Source: Diploptera punctata (lineage: Eukaryota; Arthropoda; Insecta; Blattodea; Blaberidae). Taken from it: a stretch of 64,000 nt of DNA. Shown piece after piece: positions 44,245 through 56,413 of this stretch. The notes below the pieces were generated by a model that saw only the letters and a program-made list of their open reading frames with translations, had not been told where the DNA came from and ran no database searches. The stretch covers positions 41,001 through 105,000 of the forward strand of contig JASPKZ010009690.1 in NCBI GenBank assembly GCA_030220185.1. Direction: 5' to 3'. The position numbers were made by a program, and so were the translations under genes. Position 1 is the stretch's first letter, and each line of letters starts with the position of its first letter.

Positions 44245-44555
44245 TGAGGGTCAGATCAAGGGATGAGTTGAGATGGAGCCCCTTTTATAGAGGTATGTGA
44301 ATGACAAGTGTGCCGGTCGACCACGCCCGATGCACCATCACAGGGTAGATGGACGAAATGAAACGAAATGGATTATATGGATACGGAGAAAATTAGAATG
44401 AAATTGTGGCACGGGAAAACGGGAGAAATCCCGAGAAAATCAGACCTAGCTCCGTTTCTTCGACCACGAAACTCACATGGACTGACCGAGACTCGATCTC
44501 GGGACTTCAGCGCTGAGAGGCGAGCGTACAACCGCTTGCGCCACGGAGGTGCCTT
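44245..44555 (-). mobile_element. SINE6, tRNA-derived
   Basis: The minus strand starts GGCACCTCCGTGGCGCAAGC (A box) with GAGATCGAGTCTCGG (B box), followed by a unique body. Only one copy is in the window. Confidence 0.65.
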
Positions 44556-44559
44556 GTAA

Positions 44560-45104
44560 AATTACTAATTAAGTGAATTTGGTAAGGTTTATTCAAAATT
44601 TGGTGAACATTTCAGTCAATTTTTATGAATATTACTGAAAAGAATACTGCTGTAATGTTCATTTCGGTTATTTCATGAGATCAAAGTACTGAAATAAGAC
44701 AGTTAGAAATATAACATTTAAAACCTGAATCGTCGTTCATTTCTTTTAGTCAACTAAAACAAAACAAGGGAGAAATGGACGATTCTCTGCAAATAATTGG
44801 CTTGAAACATATGCTAGGTTTTAAAGTAGCTCGCGCTGCGCTTGTCTTTTCTCAAGTTGTGATGTATACCCCTACAGCATGAAAAAAATTTAAGGGTGAT
44901 TTGAACGTGAGGAGTGGAGGTAAAAATCTGAGGACTCAGTATTGTGGTCTCTTGGGTGACAACGACGCATGTCATGAAATTTAAATGATTCTCTTCAAGA
45001 TACCGAAACTAGATGGCCTGTCGAGTTTCACCACAGCAACTCAGACTTGCTGCTACAGACACTTGCAGTCTACATCGTCGTAAACAACAACTAGTAGCAG
45101 AAGC
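44560..45104. other. Spacer, nothing recognised
   Basis: No gene identified. No left arm for the foldback tail that follows was found here. Confidence 0.4.
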
Positions 45105-45238
45105 TCATCCTGCTGATGATGGAAGTTAACTTCCGAAAGGACTCCACTTAATATTTTACACATACAGCATTATAACAAAGTTGATGACGATGACACCTGC
45201 CAACAGGTATATTTTAATTTTTAACTTTTATCTTATGA
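45105..45238 (+). repeat. Single arm of the 21.3-kb foldback family, hammerhead-like core
   Basis: Matches 21505-21612. CTGATGA (45113-45119), T, stem GGAAG/CTTCC with a TTAA loop, and GAAA (45135-45138) give a hammerhead-like catalytic half with one extra base. I see no partner for stem III (GGACTCC) nor a clear stem I, so activity is unlikely. Confidence 0.5.
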
Positions 45239-45239
45239 T

Positions 45240-45455
45240 TAAAAAGCCTCTAAGTAAAATTTACCGAATTTTCCCGTCCTAGTACTACCTTGATTTCCTA
45301 GATGTCAGTATGAGGCGGAACGCTGACCACGGGCCACTCCAATGACATCTATACGAAAACAAGTGTAACTAAATTAGTATGGTTCAATTTCATCCCTGTA
45401 GGGGGAGAGCGCCTAAATCTCGTTGAGGGAAACAAGGGCTTACAAGAAGATACAT
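45240..45455 (+). mobile_element. SINE2 3' part
   Basis: Matches 47580-47790 (AATTTACCGAATTTTCCCGT, GTAGGGGGAGAGCGCCTAAA) without the tRNA-like head. Confidence 0.85.
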
Positions 45456-45613
45456 TCGAAGCATCTCAAAAGTGTGGTGTATGAAATTCGAATAAATGAC
45501 TTCTTTCATTACATGAAGCATTTTCCTGCCATACTCGACAAAGTTAGGTGAACAATGCTGCGAAAGTGTGTAATATGCAATGAGGCACGCAACATACTGT
45601 TCGAACTTTTATA

Positions 45614-45696
45614 CAAGGGAACTGTGAACCGTTGCATGCCGAATCCTAGCTTGAACATTCCTCCAGAGAAGCGATGTGATGTACAAAGGTCGTGTC

Positions 45697-45731
<35 letters not shown>

Positions 45732-46060
45732 GCCGTTTTTAACTGCAAGGAACTAAAACCCAGTGCCAAATCTCTCATTTAAACTATAGGGAAATAATAA
45801 AATACCTGAATTGGTAGATTGGGAAAAACACCTCATTTCCTGCCATCCGCACCGCGTCAAGCCTCACTTCACTCAGCTCTTATTCATGCAGGGAAACCAT
45901 CTGCTCCGTACAGTGCGTTGACATTGCTGGATTCTGGCTTCGATATCTGTGACTTGCAGTTAAAAAGGCAATTTTTTTTGGGCACGACCTTGCTACATCA
46001 CAACGCTTCTCTGGGAAAAATTGAAGGTAGTTTTCGGCATTCAATGGATGACATTATTTT
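45614..46060. mobile_element. FB-C foldback element, copy 3
   Basis: The left arm starts TA-CAAGGGAACTGTG, and the right arm ends near GGTAGTTTTCGGCATTCAATG. Arms of about 100 bp are inverted (CCAGAGAAGCG and CGCTTCTCTGG). A (TA)n run interrupts the left arm (45699-45729). Confidence 0.75.
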
Positions 46061-46189
46061 ATTAGAAAACTATCAGAGCATGACTTTCAATGAAATGTAT
46101 ATCGTGAATATACTCAACTAACGGACAAGCTTCTTGATCAATTAACGACATGTTTAGGAGTACATATATTTTATTCAATGCACCAGATT

Positions 46190-46480
46190 GTCATTTCAAC
46201 ATTTCTGGTGTTCTCTCCTGGCATTGGCGTAATTATAACGCACTTCTAAAGTTGGGGCGCCTATAATGTAGAGTTACGTTTCCCCGATGTTATGATAGGT
46301 GATAAATAATAATGAAGCGCCAGGAGAATTCTTAACCCACAGTAGACTTAGCCTAAATTCCAGACCATGGGCAACCACAGGAATAATTCCCTTTAAGGAA
46401 AGATTATTATGGTTTGACCGGGACCTCGTGAACATTGGTTAGAAATGCTGATCACTAGTCCATAAGGCTGATCAATGTTT
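46190..46480 (-). mobile_element. SINE4, degraded
   Basis: Body X occupies 46190-46340 on the minus strand. The head near 46420-46470 (GGACTAGTGATCAGC; decayed B box) corresponds to head 4. Confidence 0.6.
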
Positions 46481-46654
46481 AGGAGTATATTTTCCTTAAA
46501 AAATTATCTTCTCCATGGCCTATTGTTCCTAAAATTTTGTCGTGCAAAACCTTGTATTTAATAAATCATTTGAACGTCTGGTAAGAAATCTCACCCCATT
46601 CCACTTAAGTCCAACTAATGAAAATGATCTTACTCTACCTCTCATGTTTTATTC

Positions 46655-46992
<338 letters not shown>

Positions 46993-47021
46993 GTTATTAT
47001 TATTATTATTATTATTATCAC

Positions 47022-47083
<62 letters not shown>
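46993..47083. repeat. (TTA)n microsatellite array
   Basis: ATT units with a CACT interruption. Confidence 0.95.
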
Positions 47084-47314
47084 TTCAGGATTGTTCCTGT
47101 TATTTACACAGGTATCCTCAACCAAAATATACAATTTTTTTTCTTCCACACTTCCCGGTTTTGCGTGTCTGCTTCTGTCATATTTCTCTTCTTCATGTTG
47201 TCTTGAATTACCTTTATCCACGTTGGCTTTGGTCTACCACGTTTCCCTTTTCCAATACTTCTTTGTTTGTTTCTGTATCCCTTCTTCTCATTATATGTCC
47301 ATATACTTATTACT
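47084..47314 (-). pseudogene. Non-LTR family C fragment, copy 2
   Basis: Nearly identical to copy 1, including the bordering CCATATACTTATTACTG. The two form a direct tandem duplication of about 330 bp that includes the array. Confidence 0.8.
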
Positions 47315-47342
47315 GTTATTATTATTATTATAACTATTATTA

Positions 47343-47390
<48 letters not shown>
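47315..47390. repeat. (TTA)n microsatellite array
   Basis: ATT units with AAC and GTT interruptions. Confidence 0.95.
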
Positions 47391-47391
<1 letters not shown>

Positions 47392-47790
47392 CGGCTGCGG
47401 TGGACTAGTGGTTATGCTCCTTGCCTCTGGTCCCAAGGGTCGCGGGTTCAAACCCGGCCGGGGTCGATGGATTTTTTTAGGATGGAAAAATCCAAGGAGC
47501 AGGTCCCTCCGGGAGGGACTTTAAGCCGTGGGTCCGAGTCTGAGATTTTCAGGCTCGTAAAAGATCCTTAAGCCTAAATGAAAGGCCTCTAAGCAAAATT
47601 TACCGAATTTTCCCGTCCTAGTACTACCTTGGTTTTCTAGATGTTCAGTATGAGGCGGAGCGCTGACCACGGACCACTCAAATGGCATCTATACGAAAAC
47701 AAGTGTAACTAAATTAGTATGGTTCAAATTCCTCCCTGTAGGGGGAGAGCGCCTAAATCTCTGTTAAGGGAAACATGGGCTTACAAGAAG
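47392..47790 (+). mobile_element. SINE2, full length
   Basis: tRNA-like head: GGCTGCGGTGGACTAGTGG (A box) and GGGTTCAAACCCGG (B box). The body contains GAGGCGGAGCGCTGACCACG. A (ATT)n tail follows. It is inserted within the (TTA)n array. A partial copy is at 45240. Confidence 0.88.
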
Positions 47791-47800
47791 ATTATTATCA

Positions 47801-47856
<56 letters not shown>
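47791..47856. repeat. (TTA)n microsatellite array
   Basis: ATT units, serving as tail of SINE2 or as its target. Confidence 0.95.
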
Positions 47857-47857
<1 letters not shown>

Positions 47858-48077
47858 TTCAGAATTGTTTCTGTTATTTACACAGGTAACCTCAACCAAA
47901 ATATACAAGTTTTTTTCTTGCACCACTTCCCAGTCTTGCGTGTCTCCTTCTGTCATATTTCTCTTCTTCATGTTGTCTTGAATTCCCTTTATCCACGTTG
48001 GCTTTGGTCTACCACGTTTCCCTTTTCCAATACTTCTTGTTTGTTTGTGTATCCCTTCTTCTCATTATATGTCCATA

Positions 48078-48080
<3 letters not shown>
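47857..48080 (-). pseudogene. Non-LTR family C fragment, copy 3
   Basis: More diverged from copies 1 and 2, but with the same boundaries at (TTA)n on each side. Confidence 0.75.

Positions 48081-48165
<85 letters not shown>
48081..48165. repeat. (TTA)n microsatellite array
   Basis: About 28 uninterrupted ATT units. Confidence 0.95.
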
Positions 48166-48779
48166 ACTGTTGGTAGCTTTTAAATATGCCTGTAATCAAC
48201 ATCACTTTATCGTTATTTGTAATTAATCTTTTACCAAGTTACTTCGTCATGTTACATCGATTACTTTCCCTCTAATAATCTGTCATGTAAAAGTGTGTCC
48301 CGCAAATTACTGTCTCACATTATTCGGTGCTGTTCATATTAAAAGCAATCAAGATGGACGCTAGATACCGTCGGGAAATGGTGTTGAAATAACAACCTGT
48401 GTACCATATTTACTATTCGGCTTATAACAACGTACTTCCTTTTTTTGACATGCAACGCATTCCAAATTAGTTTTTTGTAAGAATAGCCTTAGTTTATACC
48501 TGAACTACTTCAATTGCTGTCATTTTACGTAATAATTCCGAATAATAATTAGTCTGGTTTTAAACAAAGTTAAGGTTTCATGAAGGCAATTTGATGCGCG
48601 ATTAGATCTATTGTAACGTAAGTTATATTCCACATTCGGCTCTTTGCATGATATTGGCTAAGTGATGTTCTATTTCTTTCTAGAATGTAATTTCTCATAG
48701 TTTCATTTCCTCGTATTTTAATTCGATATTAGACTAATAGATTTATATTATGCCAATTTATAAATAAATGTATATACAT
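48166..48779. other. Spacer, nothing recognised
   Basis: No gene, repeat or structured segment identified. Confidence 0.4.
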
Positions 48780-48794
48780 GTATATATATATATA

Positions 48795-48911
48795 TAAGAA
48801 AAATAAGTGTTTGAATTGGATTCGCCTGGTGGTGTAACGGATAACACACTGAGGTACAGACTCAGAGTTCCGGGTTCGAATCCCGTCCAGGCATTTATTT
48901 TTCTTATCATA

Positions 48912-48925
<14 letters not shown>
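48795..48925 (+). repeat. tRNA-like unit, type 2, first tandem copy
   Basis: The core 48823-48893 folds as a cloverleaf: GCCTGG/CCAGGC, D arm GTGT/ACAC, anticodon-position arm CTGAG-GTACAGA-CTCAG (triplet ACA) and T arm GGGTTCGAATCCC. The 3' TTTTT terminator forms an inverted repeat with the 5' AAGAAAAATAA flank. (TA)n lies outside. Confidence 0.7.
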
Positions 48926-48944
<19 letters not shown>

Positions 48945-48950
<6 letters not shown>

Positions 48951-49066
48951 AAAAATAAGTGTTTTGAATTGGATTCGCCTGGTGGTGTAACGGATAACAC
49001 GCTGAGGTACAGACTCAGAGTTCCGGGTTCGAATCCCGTCCAGGCATTTATTTTTCTTATCATACC

Positions 49067-49075
<9 letters not shown>
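48945..49075 (+). repeat. tRNA-like unit, type 2, second tandem copy
   Basis: Almost identical to 48795-48925, separated by a (TA)n run. Minor differences are an extra T in the leader and G for A before the anticodon-position stem. Confidence 0.7.
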
Positions 49076-49094
<19 letters not shown>

Positions 49095-49097
<3 letters not shown>

Positions 49098-49560
49098 TTT
49101 AATGTTTACACATCTTTCTGTGCCTAAAGATTTATATTTCTTCTCCACTCGTCTCTCTCCATCCAATCCATGTCCACCAGTCCTCTTGCTCTCATTCCAG
49201 TTCTTATTTCCTGCATCCACGAGTTTTGAGATCTTCCTCTCCTCCTTCTTCCAGGTGGACACCATTCCAATGTTTTCCTGGGTAATATTTCTTCTTGCGT
49301 TCGTCGTACGTGCCCATACCAATTCAATTGCTTATACCGTATATATCTACTATTGGATAACCAATATTCATTTTTTCTCTTACGACAGTATTTCTTATTT
49401 TGTCTAATTTTGAACATTTTGCTGCTCTCCTCAAGAAATCCATTTCCATCGACATAAGTTTTTGTTCTAAGTTTTTGTTGAATTTCCAAACTTCAGCTCC
49501 ATATGTGACAGTACTTCTCACTATTGAATTATTATTTGTAACTTATTTTTCCTGGTTATA
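49095..49560 (-). pseudogene. Non-LTR family B, RT C-terminal fragment
   Basis: The minus strand reads RSTVTYGAEVWKFNKNLEQK and MEMDFLRRAAKCSKLDKIRN. After a shift it reads RYKQLNWYGHVRRTQEEILP and EMDEWRRNI-like residues at the end. It extends further 5' than the copy at 9415. Confidence 0.82.
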
Positions 49561-49655
49561 TGTCTGTTCCATAAGACTCCATTCATCATTGCTGTTATTG
49601 CTCTACCTTTATTTATTCTGTTCTTAATATCACTTTCTTGTTTATCCCCTTTATC

Positions 49656-49658
<3 letters not shown>

Positions 49659-49692
<34 letters not shown>
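49659..49692. repeat. (TA)n microsatellite
   Basis: TA run immediately before SINE1. Confidence 0.95.
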
Positions 49693-49698
<6 letters not shown>

Positions 49699-50046
49699 CA
49701 CCGCTGTGGTCTCGAGGTAGCGTGCTGCCTTGTCACGCAGCTGGCCCGGGTTTCGATCCCCGGTCGGGGTAGTTTTTCTGGGTGAGGTTTTTATCGGGGT
49801 TTTTCCTCACCTGTAAGACAAATGTCAGGAAAACGTTAAGGCCCAAACGGTCCCCGAAATCATATGGCCATCATCATCATCCTTATCATTATCACCATCC
49901 TTTTTATTATCATCATCATCCTTCACCGGTGTGGAAAGCAACGGGAAGCTACCACACCTACAATTCCCTACTAAAGCTTCAAGCATAGCATGAAAATGCT
50001 ATGATTGCAGTGAAGGACCTGCACTCGGGCAGAATTACTATGGATG
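49693..50046 (+). mobile_element. SINE1, full length
   Basis: Starts GTCCACCGCTGTGGTCTCG, has B box GGTTTCGATCCCC (one extra T), and ends GGGCAGAATTACTATGGATG. Confidence 0.92.
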
Positions 50047-50230
50047 TTTATTTAAATAATTATTTGTGAGTAAACAGCTTAATTTTATTCGTTAAATAGT
50101 CCTAACCAATGACACTCTTGATTTCCAAATTCTCTAGACAAATTCACTAGTCAATTCGTGATTCGTAAATTTATCGATAATTTGGAAATCACTTGTGGTA
50201 TTACTTATGACAATACTACACAGTACAAAG
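50047..50230 (+). mobile_element. R8 repeat, right end only (copy 3)
   Basis: Matches 8760-8925, including the inverted GATTTCCAAATT / AATTTGGAAATC pair. Confidence 0.65.
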
Positions 50231-50754
50231 GTAATTTCAAACTCTTGATAAGGGACGAATAATTCTGTTTTATTTTATAAGAATTTATGGTCTAACTAAC
50301 ACTGATATAGTGGATTTCCAGATATGGGTTCTTCACCAAACTTTACCAACTAGTTCCCATCTTCAACCCCTGAAATGAGCGTAAGAATTGTGAATCGTCC
50401 TGTAGAGCTGTACGTTTGCTTTTAAGGGAAAGATAAGGATCGGATCGCTGGCATGCATAGCAATGGACGTCCACCAGCGATAATCAAAATGGTTTCCATG
50501 AATATAGCGTTCCTGTTGCTGGACGCGAGCGCACACACTTGAGGGATCAATACCGCTGCCAACCGCCCGCTTCAAAATTAATACCATTACTACTTACACA
50601 TACGATTTTCATAAGTATCTATTAATAACAACTCAGAGACACTTTACTTCCTAACGTTATTTTCTCTTCATCAATCTGTTTACATTACGCGTATGAACTA
50701 GAACCTGCATTCTGTACATGTATATAATCATGTTTAATTTGTATTCCATTCTTA
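50231..50754. other. Spacer, nothing recognised
   Basis: No repeat or gene identified. A 74-codon minus-strand open frame (50363-50587) has no known motif. Confidence 0.4.
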
Positions 50755-50862
50755 TTTATAACTAACTAACTCACTGGCTTTATCGGGCCCGCGCGGACAT
50801 AAGCTCTTCATATATCCCTATCCTGAGCTAATGTTTTCCAATTATCCCCTGTGTAATCTATC
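50755..50862 (-). mobile_element. RTE-A 3' fragment
   Basis: (AACT)n tail on the left, i.e. (AGTT)n on the element strand, then the complement of the last 30 or so codons. Truncated at 'DYTGD'. Confidence 0.85.
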
Positions 50863-50882
50863 ACTACCACTACCAAATAAGA

Positions 50883-51095
<213 letters not shown>

Positions 51096-52796
51096 TTGCA
51101 TGAAAATGGGGATATGATTGCAGATTCTAGGAGTATATTAAATAGATGGAAAGGTTACTTTAATCAGCTATTAAATGTACATACAGAACAGGACATTGAG
51201 GAGGATAAGTTACAGACAGCAGAAATGCTAGTCGCAGAGCCAAGTGCATTAGAGGTTGAAATGGCGATTGAAAAATTGAAGATGTATAAAGCATCAGGTT
51301 CAGATGAGATCCCAGCAGAACTGATAAATCAGGGGGAGAAAAATTGATGGACAAGATACGCTGGTGCTTAGTATGATTTGGGAAAAGAAGCTCTTCCAGA
51401 TGAATGGAAGGAATCAATTATCTTACCAATTTATAAGAAAGGAGATAAAACTGATTGCAACAACTACAGGGGCATCTCATTACTTTCAACTTCGTACAAA
51501 ATTCTAACAAATATATTAGTAAGCAGACTTACTCCCTATATTGATGACATTCTAGGAGATCATCAATGTGCATTTAGAAGAAAACAGGTCTACAACAGAT
51601 CAGATTTTCAGTATAAGACAGATTTTAGAGAAGAAATGGGAATATAATGGTACTGTACATCAACTATATGTAGACTTCAAAAAGCGTTATGATTCAATTA
51701 AGAGGGAGAAGTTATATAGTATCCTGCTGGAGTTCGGAATTCCTAAAAAGTTGGTTAGACTTATACGAATGTGTCTAAATGGCTCAAAGAGTAGGGTGCG
51801 TGTAGGCAAACAGTTTTTCAGACACTTTTGAAATCCAGAAGGGGTTGAGAGCAAGGAGATGCACTATCTCCTCTACTATTTAATTTTGTACTAGAGCATG
51901 CCATTAAATCTTTAGAGAATGAGGAAGGCTTACAACTCAATGGTATTAATAAGCTGTTAGTTTATGCTGATGATGTAGTACTACTGGCCGATAGCGAGGA
52001 GATACTAAAGGCCAACACGCACACACTATTGAGTAACACTAAGAAATTAGGACTGGAAGTAAATATCAGTAAAACTAAATATATGGTCACACGTAGAAAT
52101 TCAGTATATAATGGAAATGGACAGCTAATGACAAATGAGGGAAATTTTCAGGAAGTGGCTGAATTCAAATACCTAGGAACAATAATCACAAATAGGAAGT
52201 GAGATGCACAAAGAAATTAAACATAGGCTCAATTCTGGAAATGCGTGCTATTAATGCATTGCGGAGACTTTTGATGTCCCCAACTTCCTTTCAAAAAACG
52301 TTAAGCTGAAAAATATATAAAACTATTATTCTACCAGTTATATTATATGGGTGCGAAAACATGGACTCTTACTTTAAGGGAGGAAAGGAGATTACGAGTA
52401 TTTGAGAATAAAGTTCTTAGGAAAATTTTTGGACCAAAGAGAGATGAACAGACAGGTGAATGGAGAAGACTACATAACAATGAACTACATGGTCTTTATA
52501 GGAAGCCAGATATAATAAGAACAGTTAAGTTCTCGTAGACTGCGATGGGCAGGACATGTTGCACGTATGGGGAATGAAAGACGTGCATGGAAGCTTCTTG
52601 TAGGAAAGCCAAGAGGGAAAACGCCCAGTTGGTAGGCCAAGAATGAGGTGGGAGAAACAACATTAACTATGATTTGAGGGAAGTAGATTATACAGGGAAT
52701 GATTGGAAAGCATTAGCTCAGGATAGGGATGTATGGAGAGCTTATGTCCGCGCGGCCATGAACCTTCGGGTTCGATAGTGCCAGTGAGTAAGTAAG
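51096..52796 (+). pseudogene. RTE-A retrotransposon, longest copy (RT domain)
   Basis: About 1.7 kb covering the RT linker (RSILNRWKGYFNQLLNVHTE), IEKLKMYKASGSDEIPAELI, ESIILPIYKKGDKTDCNNYR (RT 1-2 region), VDFKKRYDSIKREKLYSILL, the YADD box (51963-51974) and the C-terminus FGPKRDEQTGEWRRLHNNEL. After the TAG stop only a few bases precede a (TAAG)n tail, as in RTE elements. The endonuclease is missing by 5' truncation. Single-base indels near 51340, 51600, 51850, 52195, 52345 and 52530 break the frame, so it is dead. Confidence 0.92.
51963..51974 (+). other. RTE-A reverse transcriptase catalytic box (YADD)
   Basis: Within LVYADDVVLLADS. This is the only copy in the window with the ancestral YADD. 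The 22-kb copy has YVDD and the 36-kb copy YGDD. Confidence 0.9.
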
Positions 52797-52845
52797 TGAA
52801 GAAAAATAAACAACAAAAAAAAGCAATAACATTAAATCCAAGCAG

Positions 52846-53160
52846 CCGAGATGAAATTTTTAACAAGAGTAAAAGGCTGCACTAGAATGGACCAGATAAG
52901 AAACGAGGATATCCGTGAAGAACTGCAGATCTACTCCATAAAAGAAAATATATTTAACAACAAGATACAGGGGAAAGAACATGTAGAAGGAATGGAAGAA
53001 AGTAAGATATTACCAAATAAAATCTTCCATTATTTTCCAAGAGGAAGAAGAGATGGTCTTAGATCTATATTAGTGAAGACGGCGGAAAATGCAACTAATA
53101 CCGAACCAGGAAGGGAACGAAAGAAGAGAAGAAGAAGAAAGAAGAAGAAGAAGAGAAGAG
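52846..53160 (+). pseudogene. Non-LTR family D, C-terminal fragment
   Basis: A 118-codon open frame beginning MKFLTRVKGCTRMDQIRNED and IREELQIYSIKEN, ending in an (AAG)n tail (53115-53155) translated as Lys/Arg runs. Directly follows the RTE-A copy. Confidence 0.8.
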
Positions 53161-53164
53161 ACTG

Positions 53165-53697
53165 CGGCCCTTGGACGTCCCAACTCCTTTCAAAAACGTT
53201 AAACTGAAAATATATAAAACTACTATTCTACCAGTTATATTATATTGATCGGAAACGTGGACTCTAACTTTAAGGGAGGAAAGGAGTTTACAAGTATTTG
53301 AGAATAAAGTCGTTAGGAAAATTTTGGGACTAAAGAGAGATGACTAGGCAGGTGAATGGATAAGAACTAAATAAACAGTGAACTACATGGTCTTTATGGA
53401 AAGCCAGATGTAATAAGAACAGTTAAGTCTCATAGACTGCGATGCGGTAGCAATGGACATTGGGTAAGAATGGGGGAATGAAAGACGTGCATGGAAGCTT
53501 CTTGTAGGAAAACCAGAGGGAAAACACTCAGTTGGTAAACCCAGATAGAGGTGGGGGAATATTAACTATGATTTGAGGGAAGTAGATTATACAGGGAATG
53601 ATTGGAAAACATTACCTCAGGACAGAGATGTATGGAGACCTTATGTCCGCGTGGCCTGGAACCTATGGGTTCGATTGTGCCAGTGAGTTAGTTAGTT
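53165..53697 (+). pseudogene. RTE-A, truncated copy
   Basis: Runs from TSQLLSK to the C-terminus with several indels. Tail (GTTA)n. Joined tail to middle with the following minus-strand copy. Confidence 0.82.
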
Positions 53698-54185
53698 AGA
53701 TAATCTACTTCCCTCAAATTATGGACGTTATTCTTCCACATCATTCTTTTTCTACCAACTGGGAGTTTTCCCTCTATTTTCCTACAAGAAGCTTCCATGC
53801 ACCTCTTTCATTCTCCATTCGTGCCATATGCCCTGATAATTGGAGTCTACGAGACTTAACTGTTATTATATATTGTTTCCTATAAAGATCATGTAGGTCA
53901 TTGTAATGTAGTCTTTTCCAGTTGCCTGTCTGTTCATCTCTCTTTGGTCAAAAATGTTTCCTAAGAACTTTTATTCTCAAATTATCATAATCTTTTCTCC
54001 TCCCTTAAAATGAGAGTCCATGTTTAGTATACATACAACTGAGAGAATAACATTTTGATACATTTTCAGTTACACTTTTTTTTCGGAGGTTGGAAAGACA
54101 AAGAGTTCCTGAAATGCATAATAGCATGCATTGTTCCTATGTATTTGAATTCAACCACTTCTTAAAAATTTCCTTCATTTGGAGA
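53698..54185 (-). pseudogene. RTE-A, minus-strand copy lacking its 3' end
   Basis: Starts within the 'NYDLREVDY' codons and runs 5'-ward to the YLGTI region. Strongly mutated. The missing 3' end suggests that the plus-strand copy next to it was inserted here or that a deletion occurred. Confidence 0.75.
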
Positions 54186-54237
54186 CGAAATATATTTAAT
54201 ATATCAATTATTATAGTTAATTTAATTTGATGTGCAT

Positions 54238-55062
54238 ACTTACTTACTTACTTACTCACTGGCACTATCGAACCAGTAGGTTCATGGCCGCGCGGACATA
54301 AGCTCTCCATACATCCCTATCCTGAGCTAATGTTTTCCAATCATTTCCTGTGTAATCTACTTCCCTCAAATGATAGTTAATGTTATTCTCCCACCTCATT
54401 CTTGGTCTACCAACTAGGCGTTTTCCCTCTGGCTTTCCTACAAGAAGCTTCCATGCAAGTCTTTCATTCCCCATACGTGCAACATGCCCATCGCAGTCTA
54501 CGAGACTTAACTGTTCTTATTATATCCGGCTTCCCATAAAGACCATGTAGTTCATTATTAAGTAGTCTTCTCCATTCACCTGTCTGTTCATCTCTCTTTG
54601 GTCCAAACATTTTCCTAAGTACTTTATTTCTCAAATACCTGTAAATCTCCTTTCCTCCCTTAAAGTAAGAGTCCATGTTTCGCACCCATATAGTATAACT
54701 GGTAGAATAATAGTTTTATATATTTTCAGTTTAACATTTTTTGAAAGGAGTTGGGACATCAAAAGTCTCTGCAATGCATAATAGCACGCATTTCCAGAAT
54801 TGAGCCTATGTTTAATTTATTTTTGCATCTCATTCCTATTTGTGATTATTGTTCCTAGGTATTTGAATTCAGCCACTTCCTCAAAATTTCCCTCATTTGT
54901 CATTAGGTGTCCATTTGCATTATATAATGTATTTCTACGTGTGATCACATATTTAGTTTTATTGATATTTACTTCCAGTCCTAATTTTTTAGTGTTACTC
55001 AATAGCGTGTGCGTGTTGTCCTTTAGTATCTCCTCGCTATTAGCCAATAATACTGCATCATC
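54238..55062 (-). mobile_element. RTE-A, 5'-truncated copy
   Basis: (TAAG)n tail at the left. The C-terminus reads MGNERLAWKLLVGKPEGKR and AYVRAAMNLLVR, and the upstream block reads KLGLEVNINKTKYVITRRN. Truncated just after the YADD region. The 13-bp flanks ATTTGATGTGCAT (54225-54237) and ATTTGATGTTCAT (55063-55075) match at 12 positions. Confidence 0.9.
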
Positions 55063-55205
55063 ATTTGATGTTCATAATCCATTATAAAATAAAATACGGA
55101 TGGCTTCTGCCATTGGTGAATATGAAGTTCAACTATTCAAATTAGGCTTAAGCAAACATATTTCCGAATTCAGTATTTAAAGAATCCATGGAAAATATGA
55201 ACAAA

Positions 55206-55750
55206 TAACACTGGTCAACATGATTTTTGTCTCATGAGTACCAATAGTTGTACTTAGTGCAGTTTTGTATCGTGTTTTCAAATATGTATTCGGAATTTCT
55301 CCATCACCCACAGTTTTTTTTATTTCAATTTCAATTAATGGATTTAAATAATTATTTTTAATAAACGTTTCTTTCGACCATTTGTCCATTGTAAAATAAA
55401 ACGGGGAACACTTACATAAGGAGATTTCATCTATGGAAAAGAGATATCAAGGCAAATGGAGTCCAAATATATGCTGGCCGATAATTGTTGGATCATCAAG
55501 AGGGATGTTCCACAGGCGAAATATAGCAGAATCGTCATTTCTTACTTTCTAGGTGAGTCCGAATGTTCGAATATTTGTAGTTACGAATGTAGAAAATATT
55601 AGAGTGTTTATAAAATTATAAATTGCCTGTCTCTCGGAAACCTTGCGTGATGGAGAAAAACCGACAACATATTTGAATTCAGTTGAAAACATACTACCAG
55701 AATCGCAAATTTTTCTTTATGAGACGTTATTTTTGTGTTGCTCAGTGTAA
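55206..55750. mobile_element. TIR element 'ACACTG', copy 2
   Basis: Ends TAACACTGGTCAACATG and GTTGCTCAGTGTAA. About 545 bp, collinear with 29076-29633. Confidence 0.72.
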
Positions 55751-55998
55751 TTAATAATTTAAAAATATTGTATGGAAGGTCATTGTGAAAATATGGCTTA
55801 CTTGTTCGTAAGAGATGGGTTTAATCCAATCCTAATTAAGTTTCAAAACCAACCCATTCATTTCCATATTTATATGTAATTTTAAGAGGTATCGGCTATG
55901 AAGAAGGGTAAAAGTCACTTGTATAACAATTATATATCTGATTATAAGTATCTGATAATATTACAACTTTTTGTAATAATTAAAAACACATTTTACTT

Positions 55999-56021
55999 TA
56001 TATATATATATATATATATGT
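55999..56021. repeat. (TA)n microsatellite
   Basis: Short TA run immediately before SINE1. Confidence 0.9.
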
Positions 56022-56346
56022 CCACCGCTGTGGTCTCGAGGTAGCGTGCTGCCTTGTCACGCAGCGGGCCCGGGTTCGATCCCCGGTAGGGGCAGTTTTT
56101 CTGGGTGAGGTTTTTATCGGGGTTTTTCCTCGCCTGTAAGACAAATGTCAGGAAAACTTTAAGGCCCAAACGGTCCCCTGAAATCATATGGCCATCATCC
56201 TTATCATTATCTCATTCATCCTTCCCGGTGTGGAAAGCAACGGGAAGCTACCACACCTACAATTCCCTAGTAAAGCTGCAGCATATCATGAAAATGCTAT
56301 GATTGCAGATGAGGACCTGCCCTCGGCAGGAATTACTATGGATGGA
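56022..56346 (+). mobile_element. SINE1, full length
   Basis: B box GGTTCGATCCC. A shortened CAT tract. (TA)n precedes it and ATATATATG follows, so it was inserted within a TA array. Confidence 0.92.
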
Positions 56347-56413
56347 TATATATATGTATATATCTGTAACTCTTCTCAGCTTCACAGAATTTAAAATAGA
56401 TATATTTCATATA

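Noticed and set aside
45113..45145. Functional hammerhead ribozyme
   Set aside because: Core motifs are present, but an extra base follows CTGATGA, and neither stem I nor the partner of stem III can be found nearby.
49102..49407. 101-codon plus-strand open frame (and 9327-9671)
   Set aside because: Both are antisense to family B LINE fragments, where the sense-strand protein is recognisable.
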